64,000 nucleotides of DNA, taken from NCBI GenBank assembly GCA_963665005.2, contig CAXXTQ010000001.1:2418001-2482000 (forward strand), written 5' to 3'. This document shows, one piece after another, positions 1 through 8,831 of the stretch. How positions within the stretch are numbered: position 1 is the first letter of the stretch; each line of letters begins with the position of its first letter. The notes under the pieces were generated by a model. It did not search any database and was not told the origin of the DNA. It was given only the letters and a program-made list of their open reading frames with translations. The translations under genes were made by a program, and so were the position numbers. Source of the stretch: G963665005 sp963665005 (GTDB lineage: Bacteria > Bacillota > Clostridia > Christensenellales > SZUA-584).

Positions 1-1171
1 ATATGTTACCTATGATGTCGCCTCTAAGTCCGTTTTCGTCAGCATATCTCATTAAATCGCTGTCAGTCATAGAAGATATCTTTTGTTCGTATCTGGCCAC
101 GAGTTCTTCAAGGTTGTCGCTTGGCGCGAAGTCTTCTAGTTCAATCGGCATGTTTTCATCATATGCAAAAAAAGGAGTGTCAATGTTGCTCTTTTTTTCG
201 GGAGTATTAAAAAAGTTGTCAGTCTCTTCACTTGCTCCAAGGTTTTCATATTCAATCGCAAGCCTGTAACCCTTTAATGCTTTTATAGAGGCCGGTATAT
301 CCTCCTCATTTGTGTATGGGTTAACTGGCTTTTCCGTTACGAGCTTGCTTGATTTAGGCAGATTTTCCCACGCGTATAGTTCGTTTTTATACTCCTGCAT
401 TTTTGTTGAGTATTCGGAATATTCTTCAATAAACTGTGCCGTGTTGTTCTCGTACAGTTCAGCTTCTTTGGGTAACTGCCTGTTATTTTTTCTTATCTGA
501 TCTTCAACAGAATTTTCATATTTAAAAGATTTCGGCATAAGACCGAGTGCTTTATTTAAAAGGTCTTTTTCATCTGCCATGTCATATTGATATAAATTAC
601 CTATATACTTAGCATCAGCAAAATCAGACGCTTTAAGTCCTGTTTGATATAGTTTTGCTAAATCTTCTTGGCTGTATTTAAAGGACGAAGGCGCATAACC
701 TAATTCTTGAAGTATAGCGTCATCTTCGTTATTTAAATCATATGAATAATAGTTTGCAAGCTCGGGAACAACGGAAACAATTCCGTTCCATTTTACGCTG
801 TTATTCATAAGCGACATTGCATGGTTTGCTTTTGTTTTTTCTAAATTAAAAAGCTCAGAGACATCTTGTAAAGTGTTCTTATACGCTCTTTCACCGCCCA
901 ACGCTCCAATATATTTGTCTTTGTTTTCGCGCATATCAGCATAAACATCGGTAAACTGCGTATATTTGCTTGGCAATCCAAAAGCCTGAACGTCTGCCAT
1001 ATATCCGTAATAACTTAGTTCGCTCTTATATTTTGTAATACTGTTATCAAAAGCAGACGTATACTTGAAAGGGTCGTTAACCATATCGTTATATACGTCT
1101 TTATAGTTTGTTTTTTTCGGCCTATTATCTGTTATGCCTTTTTCTTTTAAATATTCTGAATATGTTGCCAT
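1..1171 (-). CDS. large late-operon virion protein, C-terminus outside window
   Basis: This reading frame is open from an ATG at 1171 to the window edge (390 codons seen) and has a ribosome binding site AAAGAGG seven bases upstream. The start is MATYSEYLKEKGITDN. The visible protein is rich in Lys, Asp, Asn and Tyr, has no signal peptide or membrane segment, and looks alpha-helical with several Glu/Lys-rich stretches. I recognise no family. It lies 12 bp downstream of the LysM protein gene, at the distal end of the late operon of a short-tailed phage, where internal or ejection proteins and large virion enzymes are often encoded. That role is inference from position only. Confidence 0.75.
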   Translation of the reverse strand, partial: MATYSEYLKEKGITDNRPKKTNYKDVYNDMVNDPFKYTSAFDNSITKYKSELSYYGYMADVQAFGLPSKYTQFTDVYADMRENKDKYIGALGGERAYKNTLQDVSELFNLEKTKANHAMSLMNNSVKWNGIVSVVPELANYYSYDLNNEDDAILQELGYAPSSFKYSQEDLAKLYQTGLKASDFADAKYIGNLYQYDMADEKDLLNKALGLMPKSFKYENSVEDQIRKNNRQLPKEAELYENNTAQFIEEYSEYSTKMQEYKNELYAWENLPKSSKLVTEKPVNPYTNEEDIPASIKALKGYRLAIEYENLGASEETDNFFNTPEKKSNIDTPFFAYDENMPIELEDFAPSDNLEELVARYEQKISSMTDSDLMRYADENGLRGDIIGNI

Positions 1172-1183
1172 AATAACCTCTTT

Positions 1184-2071
1184 TTAATAAAACGGAGAAT
1201 AATGGCCAGGACGATAGCTTTTGCCGGACCACGAATCAGAAGCTGCGCCCGTGTATGGTGCTTTGCTTTTAAAGTTCATGTTAACAGTCGTACTCTTTTT
1301 TGAGCTGGGCTGATCCTGTAAACTTGCGAGATATGCCTCTAATGCTGTTTCGACGCTGCTCTTTCCTCCGCCACCGCCGCTTCCTCCGCTTTTAGCCGCA
1401 AGCGCAAGCTCTTTTTCTTTGAGCGCCATTTGTTCGTTAAACTGGCGTATAGTTTCATAATATTGTTTAAGTTCCAAAACTTTGCTCTGTATGTTCTGTT
1501 CTTTTGTACCGGCAAGTGTCTGCTTTTGCGTATTAATAGCCGCGATCCTATCTTGGTAGTCTTGTTCCCATTCTGCATACTGTTCCTGGGCGTTTTGATT
1601 AACGTCAGCAAGCCCTGTTGTTACCTCATACGCCGCGCGCGAAGATCTTCCCATGCCTCGTTTGAGCAATGAGTTTTCAATTGCTAATTGAGTATCTTTT
1701 AATGTTTTGTCGATATAATCTCCGTAATCTTCAACAGTACGCCCGTATCTTGTCGATATTGTGTTTGCGTTCTGTGTTAAAGCGTCGATTGCCTGCTGAT
1801 ATCCCGGGTTATATATGCTCTCAGCCTCAGCACGTAGTTGTGCGTCAGCAGGTATGCCGCTCTGCACAGGATTAGAAACGGCCGCCGATGGACTGGCAGC
1901 AGACGCCGGAGCCGCCGCCTGCGTTGAACCGGGCAACTTCAAAGTAGCACCTGCTCTTATTTTATTAGGATTGCTGATGTTATTCGCTGATGCCAGTGCT
2001 GAAACAGTAGTTCCGTATTTTTTAGCGATTCGAGATAGCGTATCGCCTCTTTGTATTTTATACTCGGCCAT
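1184..2071 (-). CDS. LysM-domain late protein, probably virion-associated
   Basis: The 295-residue protein starts with a clear LysM domain (residues 3-48; YKIQRGDTLSRIAKKYGTTV then NPNKIRAGATLKLP), a fold that binds the glycan strands of peptidoglycan. An Ala/Ser/Pro linker follows (50-75), then a long helical region (78-225) and a Gly-rich hinge (about 227-236). It has no signal peptide and no catalytic domain, so it is not a lysin by itself. Its place after the holin-like genes and directly before a large virion protein suggests a structural protein that touches the cell wall during DNA entry. The LysM call is firm; the role is inference. Confidence 0.8.
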   Translation of the reverse strand: MAEYKIQRGDTLSRIAKKYGTTVSALASANNISNPNKIRAGATLKLPGSTQAAAPASAASPSAAVSNPVQSGIPADAQLRAEAESIYNPGYQQAIDALTQNANTISTRYGRTVEDYGDYIDKTLKDTQLAIENSLLKRGMGRSSRAAYEVTTGLADVNQNAQEQYAEWEQDYQDRIAAINTQKQTLAGTKEQNIQSKVLELKQYYETIRQFNEQMALKEKELALAAKSGGSGGGGGKSSVETALEAYLASLQDQPSSKKSTTVNMNFKSKAPYTGAASDSWSGKSYRPGHYSPFY

Positions 2072-2154
2072 GATAGACCCCCACCTTTCGTTGAATATGG
2101 TCTATTGCAGACACTCAATAAAGTGCCTGCTGTACACCATGTTCATTAACTTAT

Positions 2155-2505
2155 TTACTCTTTTTTTATTGGACTTTGTTTATATAGTTGGTTTGCAAAT
2201 ACAGTAACGCCTGCGACTAAAACACCTTGGATTGCACCTTGTATTGTCCATCCAGATAGCGCCATAGCAACCGGAATCGCTATTACTAACAATCCAAAAG
2301 GGATTATCCAGTCCGGTATTTTGGGGATTTTTTTAATCATCATTCCGATTACGTATAGTACAGGGATAAGAACATATGCCTCATCGACTATATACGCCCA
2401 AAAATTCGGGGCTCCTGTGTCTCCGTCTGCTGCTAATGCGATACACGGCAGCATAAATACCACCAACATTATTAGCGACACCAACATTAGTTTTGCTTTC
2501 TTCAT
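2155..2505 (-). CDS. phage holin, A118-like
   Basis: This small membrane protein (116 residues) probably forms the holin that permits endolysin release. A hydrophobic N-terminal segment resembling a signal peptide (residues 4-25, ending ALA-ADGD) is followed by FWAYIVDEAYVLIPVLYVIGM, a segment near IPDWIIPFGLLVIAIPVAM, and a C-terminal VLVAGVTVFANQLYKQ, which is the layout of the Firmicute A118-type holin family. A strong AAAGGAGG site precedes the start. It lies within the lysis cluster next to two other small membrane proteins and close to the endolysin. The cleavable-looking leader is slightly unusual for this family. Confidence 0.75.
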   Translation of the reverse strand: MKKAKLMLVSLIMLVVFMLPCIALAADGDTGAPNFWAYIVDEAYVLIPVLYVIGMMIKKIPKIPDWIIPFGLLVIAIPVAMALSGWTIQGAIQGVLVAGVTVFANQLYKQSPIKKE

Positions 2506-2526
2506 TTCCTTTGACCTCCTTTTTCA

Positions 2527-2877
2527 TTATTGTTTTCTAATTCTTTCAGCCATAAACTTTATCAATTCTTGATATTTTTGTTCCATTGATTTTTCATCGT
2601 CTAATCTGTGTTTATCGAGCAATAACAAGAAATCTTCTGCGAATATAGACATCAAATCTTTGTGCGTTTCGACAACATCGCGTATTTGATTAAGCGTCGG
2701 GATAACCTGAGCCGCACTTTCAATCTTAGAAATGCGAGTACCATAACTTGATATGCTGATGTCTTTTCCTGTTGCCGAACGCCCCGACCTGCGTATCTTT
2801 TCTACAATCGTCCATACAGCCAATATTACAACGAGCACCGCACTTATTATCGAAATCCATTCATAACTTTCCATCAT
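2527..2877 (-). CDS. small single-pass membrane protein of the lysis cluster
   Basis: This protein has 116 residues: one N-terminal membrane helix (about residues 6-26, WISIISAVLVVILAVWTIV), then a basic stretch KIRRSGR and a charged helical cytoplasmic or wall-facing domain. The family is not recognised. It sits between the holin-like gene and another one-helix protein; such one-helix proteins with charged tails often accompany holins in Gram-positive phages as holin-like or regulatory partners. The function is inference. Confidence 0.6.
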   Translation of the reverse strand: MMESYEWISIISAVLVVILAVWTIVEKIRRSGRSATGKDISISSYGTRISKIESAAQVIPTLNQIRDVVETHKDLMSIFAEDFLLLLDKHRLDDEKSMEQKYQELIKFMAERIRKQ

Positions 2878-2883
2878 AGCGCC

Positions 2884-3204
2884 TCACGCTTTACTCAGCT
2901 CGGCAAGCCTTTCGCTTGCCTGTTTTCGTACAAATTCATCGTACTGTCTGTTTGTAGCTTTAAATGTTTCTTTTGCAGTCTGTAATTCTCCGTTGCATCT
3001 ATCGTCTTGTACGGCTTGAACAACTTCCAAAAGCAGCACACTTATGTCTGTTCTATGTGTGCTCAAAAGCAACTCGCGTCTAATAGCTTCTTCGTACCGT
3101 TTGTCTGCTTTCTTTTCAATGCGGTTTACCTTCGCAAGCAACAGCCCTGTAGTTAACGATAAAAAAGCCGCTAAAAACGTTAAAATTATTGTTCCGATGT
3201 TCAT
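2884..3204 (-). CDS. small single-pass membrane protein of the lysis cluster
   Basis: This 106-residue protein has an N-terminal membrane helix (residues 3-24, IGTIILTFLAAFLSLTTGLLLA), followed by a charged coiled-coil-like region. No motif identifies the function. It is placed just downstream of the endolysin gene and 7 bp upstream of the next small membrane gene. The architecture matches its neighbour (one helix plus charged tail), so the two may act together with the holin; this is inferred from position. Confidence 0.6.
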   Translation of the reverse strand: MNIGTIILTFLAAFLSLTTGLLLAKVNRIEKKADKRYEEAIRRELLLSTHRTDISVLLLEVVQAVQDDRCNGELQTAKETFKATNRQYDEFVRKQASERLAELSKA

Positions 3205-3233
3205 TACGATGCCCTCTACTTTCTTTATGTTGC

Positions 3234-4034
3234 TTACTTTAAATCGTTAATCGCCTTTGTTATTTTTGCTCGTAACGCTTCGTTTTCTGCTATGAGCTTT
3301 ACCACATCAGCAGAATTGCTTGATAATACTTCTACAAGTTTAAGCATTGTCGCACAGTCACCAACGCCTGTTTGAGCCAGCCCATACGCTTTTTGAAACG
3401 CTTTTACTGATTTTTCGGTCTTGCTGCCCCATTGACCGTAATAATCAGAATTCATGTCGCCTTTAAACCCTGCTTTTTCAAGGTAAATTTGAAATTGTTT
3501 TATTTCTGTTTTTTCGCTGTTACCGTTTATCATCTCTTCATCCTCCGATACTTCATCTTTAAAATATGGCGGCCGGCCGTACCTATTCCATGTCGATTTA
3601 TTTAATGGCTCTTTAATTACGCCGTACTTGCTGCCTTTGTCATGTATGACGTTTAAGTCATCGTCTACGATACAGCCAACATGTACAATCCTGCCGCTTG
3701 TATAACTGTACTTAAATACCCAATCACCTTTTTTGAGCTGTGAACGTTTAAGCTTTTCGCATATAGCGTACATTGTCCTTGACGACATGTCACTTTTAAT
3801 CAATCCGTTTTTAAATAACCAGTAAACAAGCAAACCGCTACAATCAAACGCTAGTATTTTTTTGATACCTGCTGCTATACGGTCAGCTAACATTTTTTTT
3901 GCGCGTTTTTTATTCAAACTTGTGTTGTTACTTTTTTCTATCAGTTCGTTTGTCGCTGCTTGCCCTTGCGCTCCCCAGACATATATTGCTTTATTAACCT
4001 GTGATTCCAAAAAATCTATAAGTTTATTTAGCAT
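3234..4034 (-). CDS. endolysin, NlpC/P60-like peptidase with peptidoglycan-binding domain
   Basis: This is the likely cell-wall hydrolase (266 residues). The N-terminal part has the NlpC/P60 pattern: catalytic-type Cys in AFDCSGLLVYWLF (about residues 63-75) and a following His in RIVHVGCIV (about 115-123). A C-terminal helical domain (about 175-240: IKQFQIYLEKAGF, then YYGQWGSKTEKSVKAFQKAYGL) matches the PG_binding_1 repeat fold. It has no signal peptide, as expected for an enzyme released by a holin. It is followed by three small membrane proteins and preceded by the methyltransferase gene (11 bp gap). Confidence 0.85.
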   Translation of the reverse strand: MLNKLIDFLESQVNKAIYVWGAQGQAATNELIEKSNNTSLNKKRAKKMLADRIAAGIKKILAFDCSGLLVYWLFKNGLIKSDMSSRTMYAICEKLKRSQLKKGDWVFKYSYTSGRIVHVGCIVDDDLNVIHDKGSKYGVIKEPLNKSTWNRYGRPPYFKDEVSEDEEMINGNSEKTEIKQFQIYLEKAGFKGDMNSDYYGQWGSKTEKSVKAFQKAYGLAQTGVGDCATMLKLVEVLSSNSADVVKLIAENEALRAKITKAINDLK

Positions 4035-4045
4035 AATTATCCTCC

Positions 4046-4618
4046 TTATTTCCTCGTCATTGGTACAAACCGCACGCCGCGTATACGGTATGTTTCAATC
4101 TTTTTTCCGTCCTTACAGTACATAACAAGGTCTTGCCGGCCGGTTTCGTTATGCGCCGGAGATATCAATATACCTTTCGGCTTTAACTGCTCAAGCAGAT
4201 TAACAGGTTCGTGCTCTGCGGACGCTGTTACTACTATTCGGTCATACGGCGCATACTCCGGCCATCCTTCGCCGCCGTCGCCTGTTTTATACCTGATGTT
4301 CGTGTACCCTAATCTTTGAAGCCTGTTTCTCGCTTTTTCCATTAGTTTAGGTATTATCTCTACCGTGAACAGCTCTTTGGAAAACTCCGCAAGAAAAGCG
4401 GCGTTATATCCAGACCCTGTGCCGATCTCAAGCACTTTGCAACTTTTATCGAGCTCAAGCATTTTTGTCATAAACATTACAGTAGTCGGTGTCGGCGTTG
4501 TCTGCCCACACTCGATATGTAATGCGCTGTTCATGTCCGCAAATTCTTTTGTGCCGTCTATAAACAGTTTGCGGTCTAGCTGTTCATAAAATCTTATAAG
4601 CTCTTTCATATCTGCCAT
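4046..4618 (-). CDS. protein-L-isoaspartate O-methyltransferase (PCMT) family protein
   Basis: The 190-residue protein has the PCMT layout: an N-terminal substrate-cap region (IECGQTTPTPTTVMFMTKML), the SAM-binding motif LEIGTGSGYNAAFLAE (about residues 63-78), LFTVEIIPKLMEKARNRL, GDGGEGWPEYAPYDRIVVTAS and a C-terminal RGVRFVPMTRK ending typical of the family. PCMTs methyl-esterify isoaspartate in damaged proteins or, in some RiPP pathways, aspartate in a peptide. The gene sits between the beta-helix gene and the endolysin inside the late operon, so a virion or lysis protein could be its substrate; that is inference. It is slightly shorter than typical bacterial Pcm (about 205-215). Confidence 0.85.
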   Translation of the reverse strand: MADMKELIRFYEQLDRKLFIDGTKEFADMNSALHIECGQTTPTPTTVMFMTKMLELDKSCKVLEIGTGSGYNAAFLAEFSKELFTVEIIPKLMEKARNRLQRLGYTNIRYKTGDGGEGWPEYAPYDRIVVTASAEHEPVNLLEQLKPKGILISPAHNETGRQDLVMYCKDGKKIETYRIRGVRFVPMTRK

Positions 4619-4636
4619 GCCTCCTGTTGGCCTTTA

Positions 4637-4666
4637 GGCGAAGCCCCGTAAATTCAGAACTTCGCC
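4637..4666 (-). other. RNA hairpin after the beta-helix gene
   Basis: GGCGAAG (4637-4643) and CTTCGCC (4660-4666) form a perfect 7-bp stem in the 92-bp gap between the beta-helix gene and the methyltransferase gene. No U-tract follows in the direction of transcription, so it is more likely a processing or stability element than an intrinsic terminator. Confidence 0.45.
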
Positions 4667-4710
4667 ATAGCCATTGTTGTGTCAGCTTATAAAAGCTGTT
4701 AAGCAACCTC

Positions 4711-5691
4711 TTAGTCGTCTGCTGATGCCGTTCCGAGGACAGCACCTGTTCCAGTGTCAACATCTTCATTGTAGTAGTTCCTGAACCGCATGCAAGTATC
4801 AGCCACAATCGCCGCTGCCATCGTCGCAAGGTTACATACGCAGTCGTTGTCGCGTATAACGCCCGTTGTTCCAGTAAGCAGCTCGATTACCGGTTCTGTG
4901 CCAAGCGCGCCCGTTCCACCATTGATAAGCAAGTTCTTCTCAATCAGAACATTGGTCGACAGTGTAGTAATTCCGTTGATGTTCGCTGTCGAATAGTCGC
5001 CCTCAATAACGTTGTTACGTACAATAGGCTGGTCACAGTCTTTCGTAAACGATATAGCCGATACTGCCGCACCAAGGCCCATGTTAAAATAACACTCTTC
5101 AATAACTGGCTTATTCGACGCGTCGTTTGTTCTTATGCTAACCGCAAACTCATCGGTTGCTGTCGTTACAACGTCGAACCTGCACTTCTTGACTTCGCAA
5201 CCTACCACGCCGTCCTCAATTTCAATAGCCACGAGAACGTCTGTGACGTCCGCAGTAAATCTGATATTGTGGAAAAGTACGTTATCAGCCGTTACGCTGA
5301 TTTCTGCCGCTGCATTGTTAAATTTAATCTGCGGCATTTTATCGCCTCTGCCGACTCCTACGATTGCGATACCGTCTATCCCCACTACTGTTGAGGCTAT
5401 AATAGTCTCAACGTGACCAGGCATAACAACGATACAATCGCCCTCGTCGCATAAAGCAACTGCCGCTGCCAAAGTTGTGACAGGGCCATAATTGTTTGTA
5501 TCGTCAATTTGCCAACTCAATCCGTCGTAACCGGCATCTCCGTCTACACTTGAAAGGTAAACGTATTTCCCGTTGGTCTGCATAACTCTGTCGGCAATAC
5601 CGTCAAGTCCTGCACCTATTATTCCAGCGGCGATGTCGGGGTCTACCATAGACATTGCAAGGCCTATAGCATTGTAATAATTCCTACCCAT
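4711..5691 (-). CDS. parallel beta-helix structural protein
   Basis: This 326-residue protein contains the repetitive pattern of a right-handed parallel beta-helix from about residue 60 onward: short strands with Asn/Asp turns such as ISVTADNVLFHNIRF, VVGCEVKKCRF, KPVIEECYFN, QPIVRNNVIEG, NVLIEKNLLIN and GVIRDNDCVC. The N-terminal part (MGRNYYNAIGLAMSMVDPDIA) could anchor it to the virion. The fold is common in tailspikes and capsid or tail decoration proteins. It lies downstream of a receptor-binding-like gene, so an adhesive or decorative virion role is the best guess. No glycosidase active site could be assigned by eye. Confidence 0.7.
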   Translation of the reverse strand: MGRNYYNAIGLAMSMVDPDIAAGIIGAGLDGIADRVMQTNGKYVYLSSVDGDAGYDGLSWQIDDTNNYGPVTTLAAAVALCDEGDCIVVMPGHVETIIASTVVGIDGIAIVGVGRGDKMPQIKFNNAAAEISVTADNVLFHNIRFTADVTDVLVAIEIEDGVVGCEVKKCRFDVVTTATDEFAVSIRTNDASNKPVIEECYFNMGLGAAVSAISFTKDCDQPIVRNNVIEGDYSTANINGITTLSTNVLIEKNLLINGGTGALGTEPVIELLTGTTGVIRDNDCVCNLATMAAAIVADTCMRFRNYYNEDVDTGTGAVLGTASADD

Positions 5692-5748
5692 TTTCTTTTA
5701 CCTACTTTCTTTTTATTTAACCCGCGCCGCCTGACGTGTTTTTCTTTT

Positions 5749-6342
5749 TTATCTTGCTTTTGTTCCAATCGCTATCCACGTATATCCATAATTTTGTGAT
5801 GTTGCAAAATTTGAACCTGAATCCCTCTGCCATAACCAAACTTTAAACCCTGATTTTGCTATGTCTTCTGTCATTGCAAAATCAGCAGGCGCGGTATTAA
5901 ACCAACTCGAGTTATCAGGTGTTCCGTCTGCTGTGGCTCTTTGCCCTATAAAAGTTACAACTACTATCGGCGCACTGTCAAATTCAACTGGAAATGTAAT
6001 TGTTTCAGTTAAATAATTCGTTGCCGCTCCCGGTATATAACCCCAGCCACTTTGTATTAATTGATTTGATACTGTGCTATTTGTAGTGTTATTCTGTCGG
6101 TTTACCGCTTTTGGCACAGAGCTTAAATCGGCCACGACTTCGTTTGCACTTTTACTTTCCAGTCCGTTCGCTGTAAACTTTGCATACTCGCCGTTTGTTA
6201 CGCTTGCGCTGTCTATCTCTACCAAATTACTATCAGCTATACCGGTTTTTAATCTTTTTGCCACATCACCGAGAAAAGCGTTAGTAATTTTTATGCTTTT
6301 ACTGCTCAAAAACTCGCGCTTTGGTTTCCAGAATAAACCCAT
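5749..6342 (-). CDS. tail-fibre or receptor-binding-like protein
   Basis: This 197-residue protein has an N-terminal segment that may attach to the particle (MGLFWKPKREFLSSKSIKI), a coiled-coil-like middle, and a C-terminal beta-rich domain (about 95-197: SGWGYIPGAATNYLTETITF ... APIVVVTFIG ... YTWIAIGTKAR). The ending resembles the small beta-sandwich domains at the tips of phage fibres. It is located 3 bp after the beta-propeller gene and before the beta-helix gene, in the host-recognition part of the late operon. The family assignment is from pattern only. Confidence 0.6.
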   Translation of the reverse strand: MGLFWKPKREFLSSKSIKITNAFLGDVAKRLKTGIADSNLVEIDSASVTNGEYAKFTANGLESKSANEVVADLSSVPKAVNRQNNTTNSTVSNQLIQSGWGYIPGAATNYLTETITFPVEFDSAPIVVVTFIGQRATADGTPDNSSWFNTAPADFAMTEDIAKSGFKVWLWQRDSGSNFATSQNYGYTWIAIGTKAR

Positions 6343-6345
6343 AAT

Positions 6346-7863
6346 CTAATCCTCCGCCAATTCAAATACAAACTCGGGGTTAGATATGTTCATAGCGCTG
6401 CCGTCAACATTTTCTATTTTAAATTTAAATAACCGGCCTCTAGCATAAAACCGCAGATAGTGAAGTTTTCGCGTTGTCTGCAACGTCACAGTTTTTTCTT
6501 TAGTCGCCTGAGTTCCGTTTTTCTTCGTATAATAAACAGTTATTTTTACCTGACCGCCTGCCGCGCCTGCCGATGTTGTGCCCCAACCAGTAAAATAAAC
6601 GCCAGTCAATGTCTTTTCAGCGTTTGGGTACCCGCAATCGCTTTCGGGGAAATACCAGTATGCGTCTATGTTCTCCTGACTTTCGCCATTAAAGACAATT
6701 TTATTGTCTTTTAGATAGCAAATAAAAGCGTTTTCTTCTCCCGTTCCATAATACAAACTATTATCATATGGTCCTGTAAATGCTCCTACTGCTGTAATTC
6801 CACCTGTTATGTACAAGACTTCAATAGTTTTTGTTCTTATGTCATAAACAACAGACGGAACGCTTGCATATGATGGTGTTCCCTTATCCATTATGTATAA
6901 TTTATTGTTAAGTAGCATACACGAAATGTTATTCATATTTTCATATACGTCTTTTATTTCACTTGTTAATATTGGAACAGCTTCTATTCCGTTATATTGA
7001 TAAATTCCATCACTTCCTGCAAAAAAGCAGTAATTACCATCTGAGCAAAGGCTATCTTTCCAAATGGTGCCCTGTACCGAATAAACTTGTTTGACTACAT
7101 ACTCGCCCGGGGTGTCTCCCTCAACGCGCCATATTGTATTTTTTTTAAATATTAGAACATCATCAAGCCAATTTACTATGCCTATGATATAGTCGTTATT
7201 TGCTGTATATATGCTGATCTCGCCCGCTTCGCCCGCTGTACTCCAGTCTTCCGGATCATATTGATTTGAATAATAGACAGTATTTTTGTTGTCGTAATCT
7301 CCTGCTAACCATGTTCGGTCTTTATGAAGAGTAATAAAATTACAATCTTGTGGCGAGCCTCCTAAGTAATCTACTACGAAAAGAAGACTTCCTGTTGTTC
7401 CTGTTAAGGAAATTTTATAAACGTCAATACGATACGAAGTTAATATTAGGTAAGGTGTTCCACTCATTTCGTACATAATATAATTAGCATAGGTCGGGTC
7501 AACGTTTCTTAAGGCCTCTACTCCACCCGAATATGTTAATTCGTACCAATCATTTCCCGCTCCAAGTTTGTCATAATATGCATACCAACGATGATTGTTC
7601 TCAGAGTCAGTTGTTCCAAGAATACTTATGGAACAAAATGGGTCTGAATTGTAAAAACGCATTATTTTTTTGATACTAGGAGGCACTGAACTTGTATTAG
7701 ATTTTGTACCACCCTTTCTTGTGCTTATTATCCCTTCGCTGACGTCTATGTTTTGGCAGTCGGGAGAGTATGAAGGTTTAAGCAGGTTCTCATCTACGCC
7801 CTGCATAAGCCCTTTCATTTGCCCGGGTTGTATTTTTAATGTCTTGGGTGTCTTGATTTCCAT
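6346..7863 (-). CDS. beta-propeller-like tail/connector stabilisation protein
   Basis: This is a 505-residue, aromatic-rich beta protein. It begins with a motif common to phage head-tail stabilisation proteins (MKGLMQGVDENLLKPSYSPDCQNIDVSEGIISTRKGG, seen in pieces at residues 16-51), followed by repeated blade-like segments such as FITLHKDRTWLAGD, NTVYYSNQYDPEDWS and YCFFAGSDGIYQYNG. A C-terminal beta-sandwich follows. Such proteins plug or extend the connector in short-tailed phages, comparable in place to P22 gp10. It directly follows the connector gene (11 bp gap). The structural class is well supported; the exact homology is inferred. Confidence 0.7.
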   Translation of the reverse strand: MEIKTPKTLKIQPGQMKGLMQGVDENLLKPSYSPDCQNIDVSEGIISTRKGGTKSNTSSVPPSIKKIMRFYNSDPFCSISILGTTDSENNHRWYAYYDKLGAGNDWYELTYSGGVEALRNVDPTYANYIMYEMSGTPYLILTSYRIDVYKISLTGTTGSLLFVVDYLGGSPQDCNFITLHKDRTWLAGDYDNKNTVYYSNQYDPEDWSTAGEAGEISIYTANNDYIIGIVNWLDDVLIFKKNTIWRVEGDTPGEYVVKQVYSVQGTIWKDSLCSDGNYCFFAGSDGIYQYNGIEAVPILTSEIKDVYENMNNISCMLLNNKLYIMDKGTPSYASVPSVVYDIRTKTIEVLYITGGITAVGAFTGPYDNSLYYGTGEENAFICYLKDNKIVFNGESQENIDAYWYFPESDCGYPNAEKTLTGVYFTGWGTTSAGAAGGQVKITVYYTKKNGTQATKEKTVTLQTTRKLHYLRFYARGRLFKFKIENVDGSAMNISNPEFVFELAED

Positions 7864-7874
7864 TTTTTATACCT

Positions 7875-8741
7875 CTAAGATAGCGGGTCTATGTAACAGC
7901 CGCCGTTGTTGCTTATCGGATAATAAGTGTTCTTCATGTTTTCGGGTTCGCCTAAACTGTCGGTAATATAGCCGTATTCCATATAAAACGTATTTTTCCA
8001 GTAATCCGCAAGCCCGATGTAGTTGGCTCCTCTTGTAGAATAAATCTTATATATCGCCCAATACGTCAACAGAATATGCCAGTCTTCGTTTATAACAGGC
8101 GTCCAGTTATCGCCTATATAAATCTCGTCGCCGTCCGCTGTCGCTACTGCGGGCGTTGAATCGACTGTTATACTTGCCGCTCCTGCTGCCCCTGCCGTTG
8201 CCGACACTATTGTATAAGCTACGTAAGTTCCTACGCTTGTGTCTATCAGATACAACGCCTGTCCCGCCAATGCCGCGGCCTCTGCCGCCGAAATAGCCTC
8301 GTCAACAGGAATAAGTGCTGCAGTATTCGCGCCGCTGATGTTATAGGTTTCTTTGAGCCTTGCAGGCATGTACTCGTACTTGACATATACAGCCGTACTT
8401 GCCGTTGCGTTTGGAACAAAAATCGTGCCTGCGCCGTCCTGCTTGTACCAACTAAACGGTGGCGAATAAGAGTTGCCTGCGTCGTCCGAAAAATCCTGAC
8501 ACCTAGACACTTTAAGTATCGTTGTCAGCCTTTCGGTTAAACTTGATATATTAAAACATTTGTCGGCGTCAAGAGTAACTGACTCAACCGTCCATAAATG
8601 CGCTTTTTCGCGGCATATCTTGCGATAGCCTTCGTTAAGCGCGGGCTTTATCACAGACCGATGCTCGCTCCTGTCGCCCGCGTCCGGTTCGAGAATTCCT
8701 ATCTGCGCAAGGACTTCTGTTTCAAGTTCAAAATAATTCAT
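7875..8741 (-). CDS. head-tail connector (adaptor) protein with inserted module
   Basis: This 288-residue protein has the connector pattern: an N-terminal helical part (MNYFELETEVLAQIG ... VIKPALNEGYRKICRE), a central beta region with WYKQDGAGTIFVP, and a C-terminal helix WHILLTYWAIYKIYSTRGANYIGLADYWKNTFYMEYG. Residues 145-210 are an Ala/Gly-rich beta module (VDEAISAAEAAALAG ... IVSATAGAAGAASITVD ... ADGDEIY) that is also present in the major capsid protein. Without it the protein would be close to the usual 200-230 residues of ring adaptors. A good AAGGAG site supports the start. Confidence 0.7.
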   Translation of the reverse strand: MNYFELETEVLAQIGILEPDAGDRSEHRSVIKPALNEGYRKICREKAHLWTVESVTLDADKCFNISSLTERLTTILKVSRCQDFSDDAGNSYSPPFSWYKQDGAGTIFVPNATASTAVYVKYEYMPARLKETYNISGANTAALIPVDEAISAAEAAALAGQALYLIDTSVGTYVAYTIVSATAGAAGAASITVDSTPAVATADGDEIYIGDNWTPVINEDWHILLTYWAIYKIYSTRGANYIGLADYWKNTFYMEYGYITDSLGEPENMKNTYYPISNNGGCYIDPLS

Positions 8742-8757
8742 TTTTGCTCCTTATTTA

Positions 8758-8806
8758 GTGCGCGAGGCGCACAGCTTTGGCGGCTCGGGGCAGGAGGCTA
8801 CCCCGA
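8758..8806 (-). other. two GC-rich RNA hairpins in the gap before the connector gene
   Basis: The 90-bp gap between 8741 and 8832 is much more GC-rich than its surroundings. It holds GTGCGC-GAG-GCGCAC (8758-8772) and TCGGGG ... CCCCGA (8785-8806). No U-tract follows either hairpin in the minus direction. They may set mRNA stability or partial termination between the abundant capsid transcript and the tail genes. Confidence 0.5.
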
Positions 8807-8831
8807 TAACCACGCGCCCCGCGCAAACTTG

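Noticed and set aside
1815..2207. Plus-strand frame of 130 residues over the LysM gene
   Set aside because: It is a shadow of the minus-strand LysM coding sequence without a ribosome binding site.
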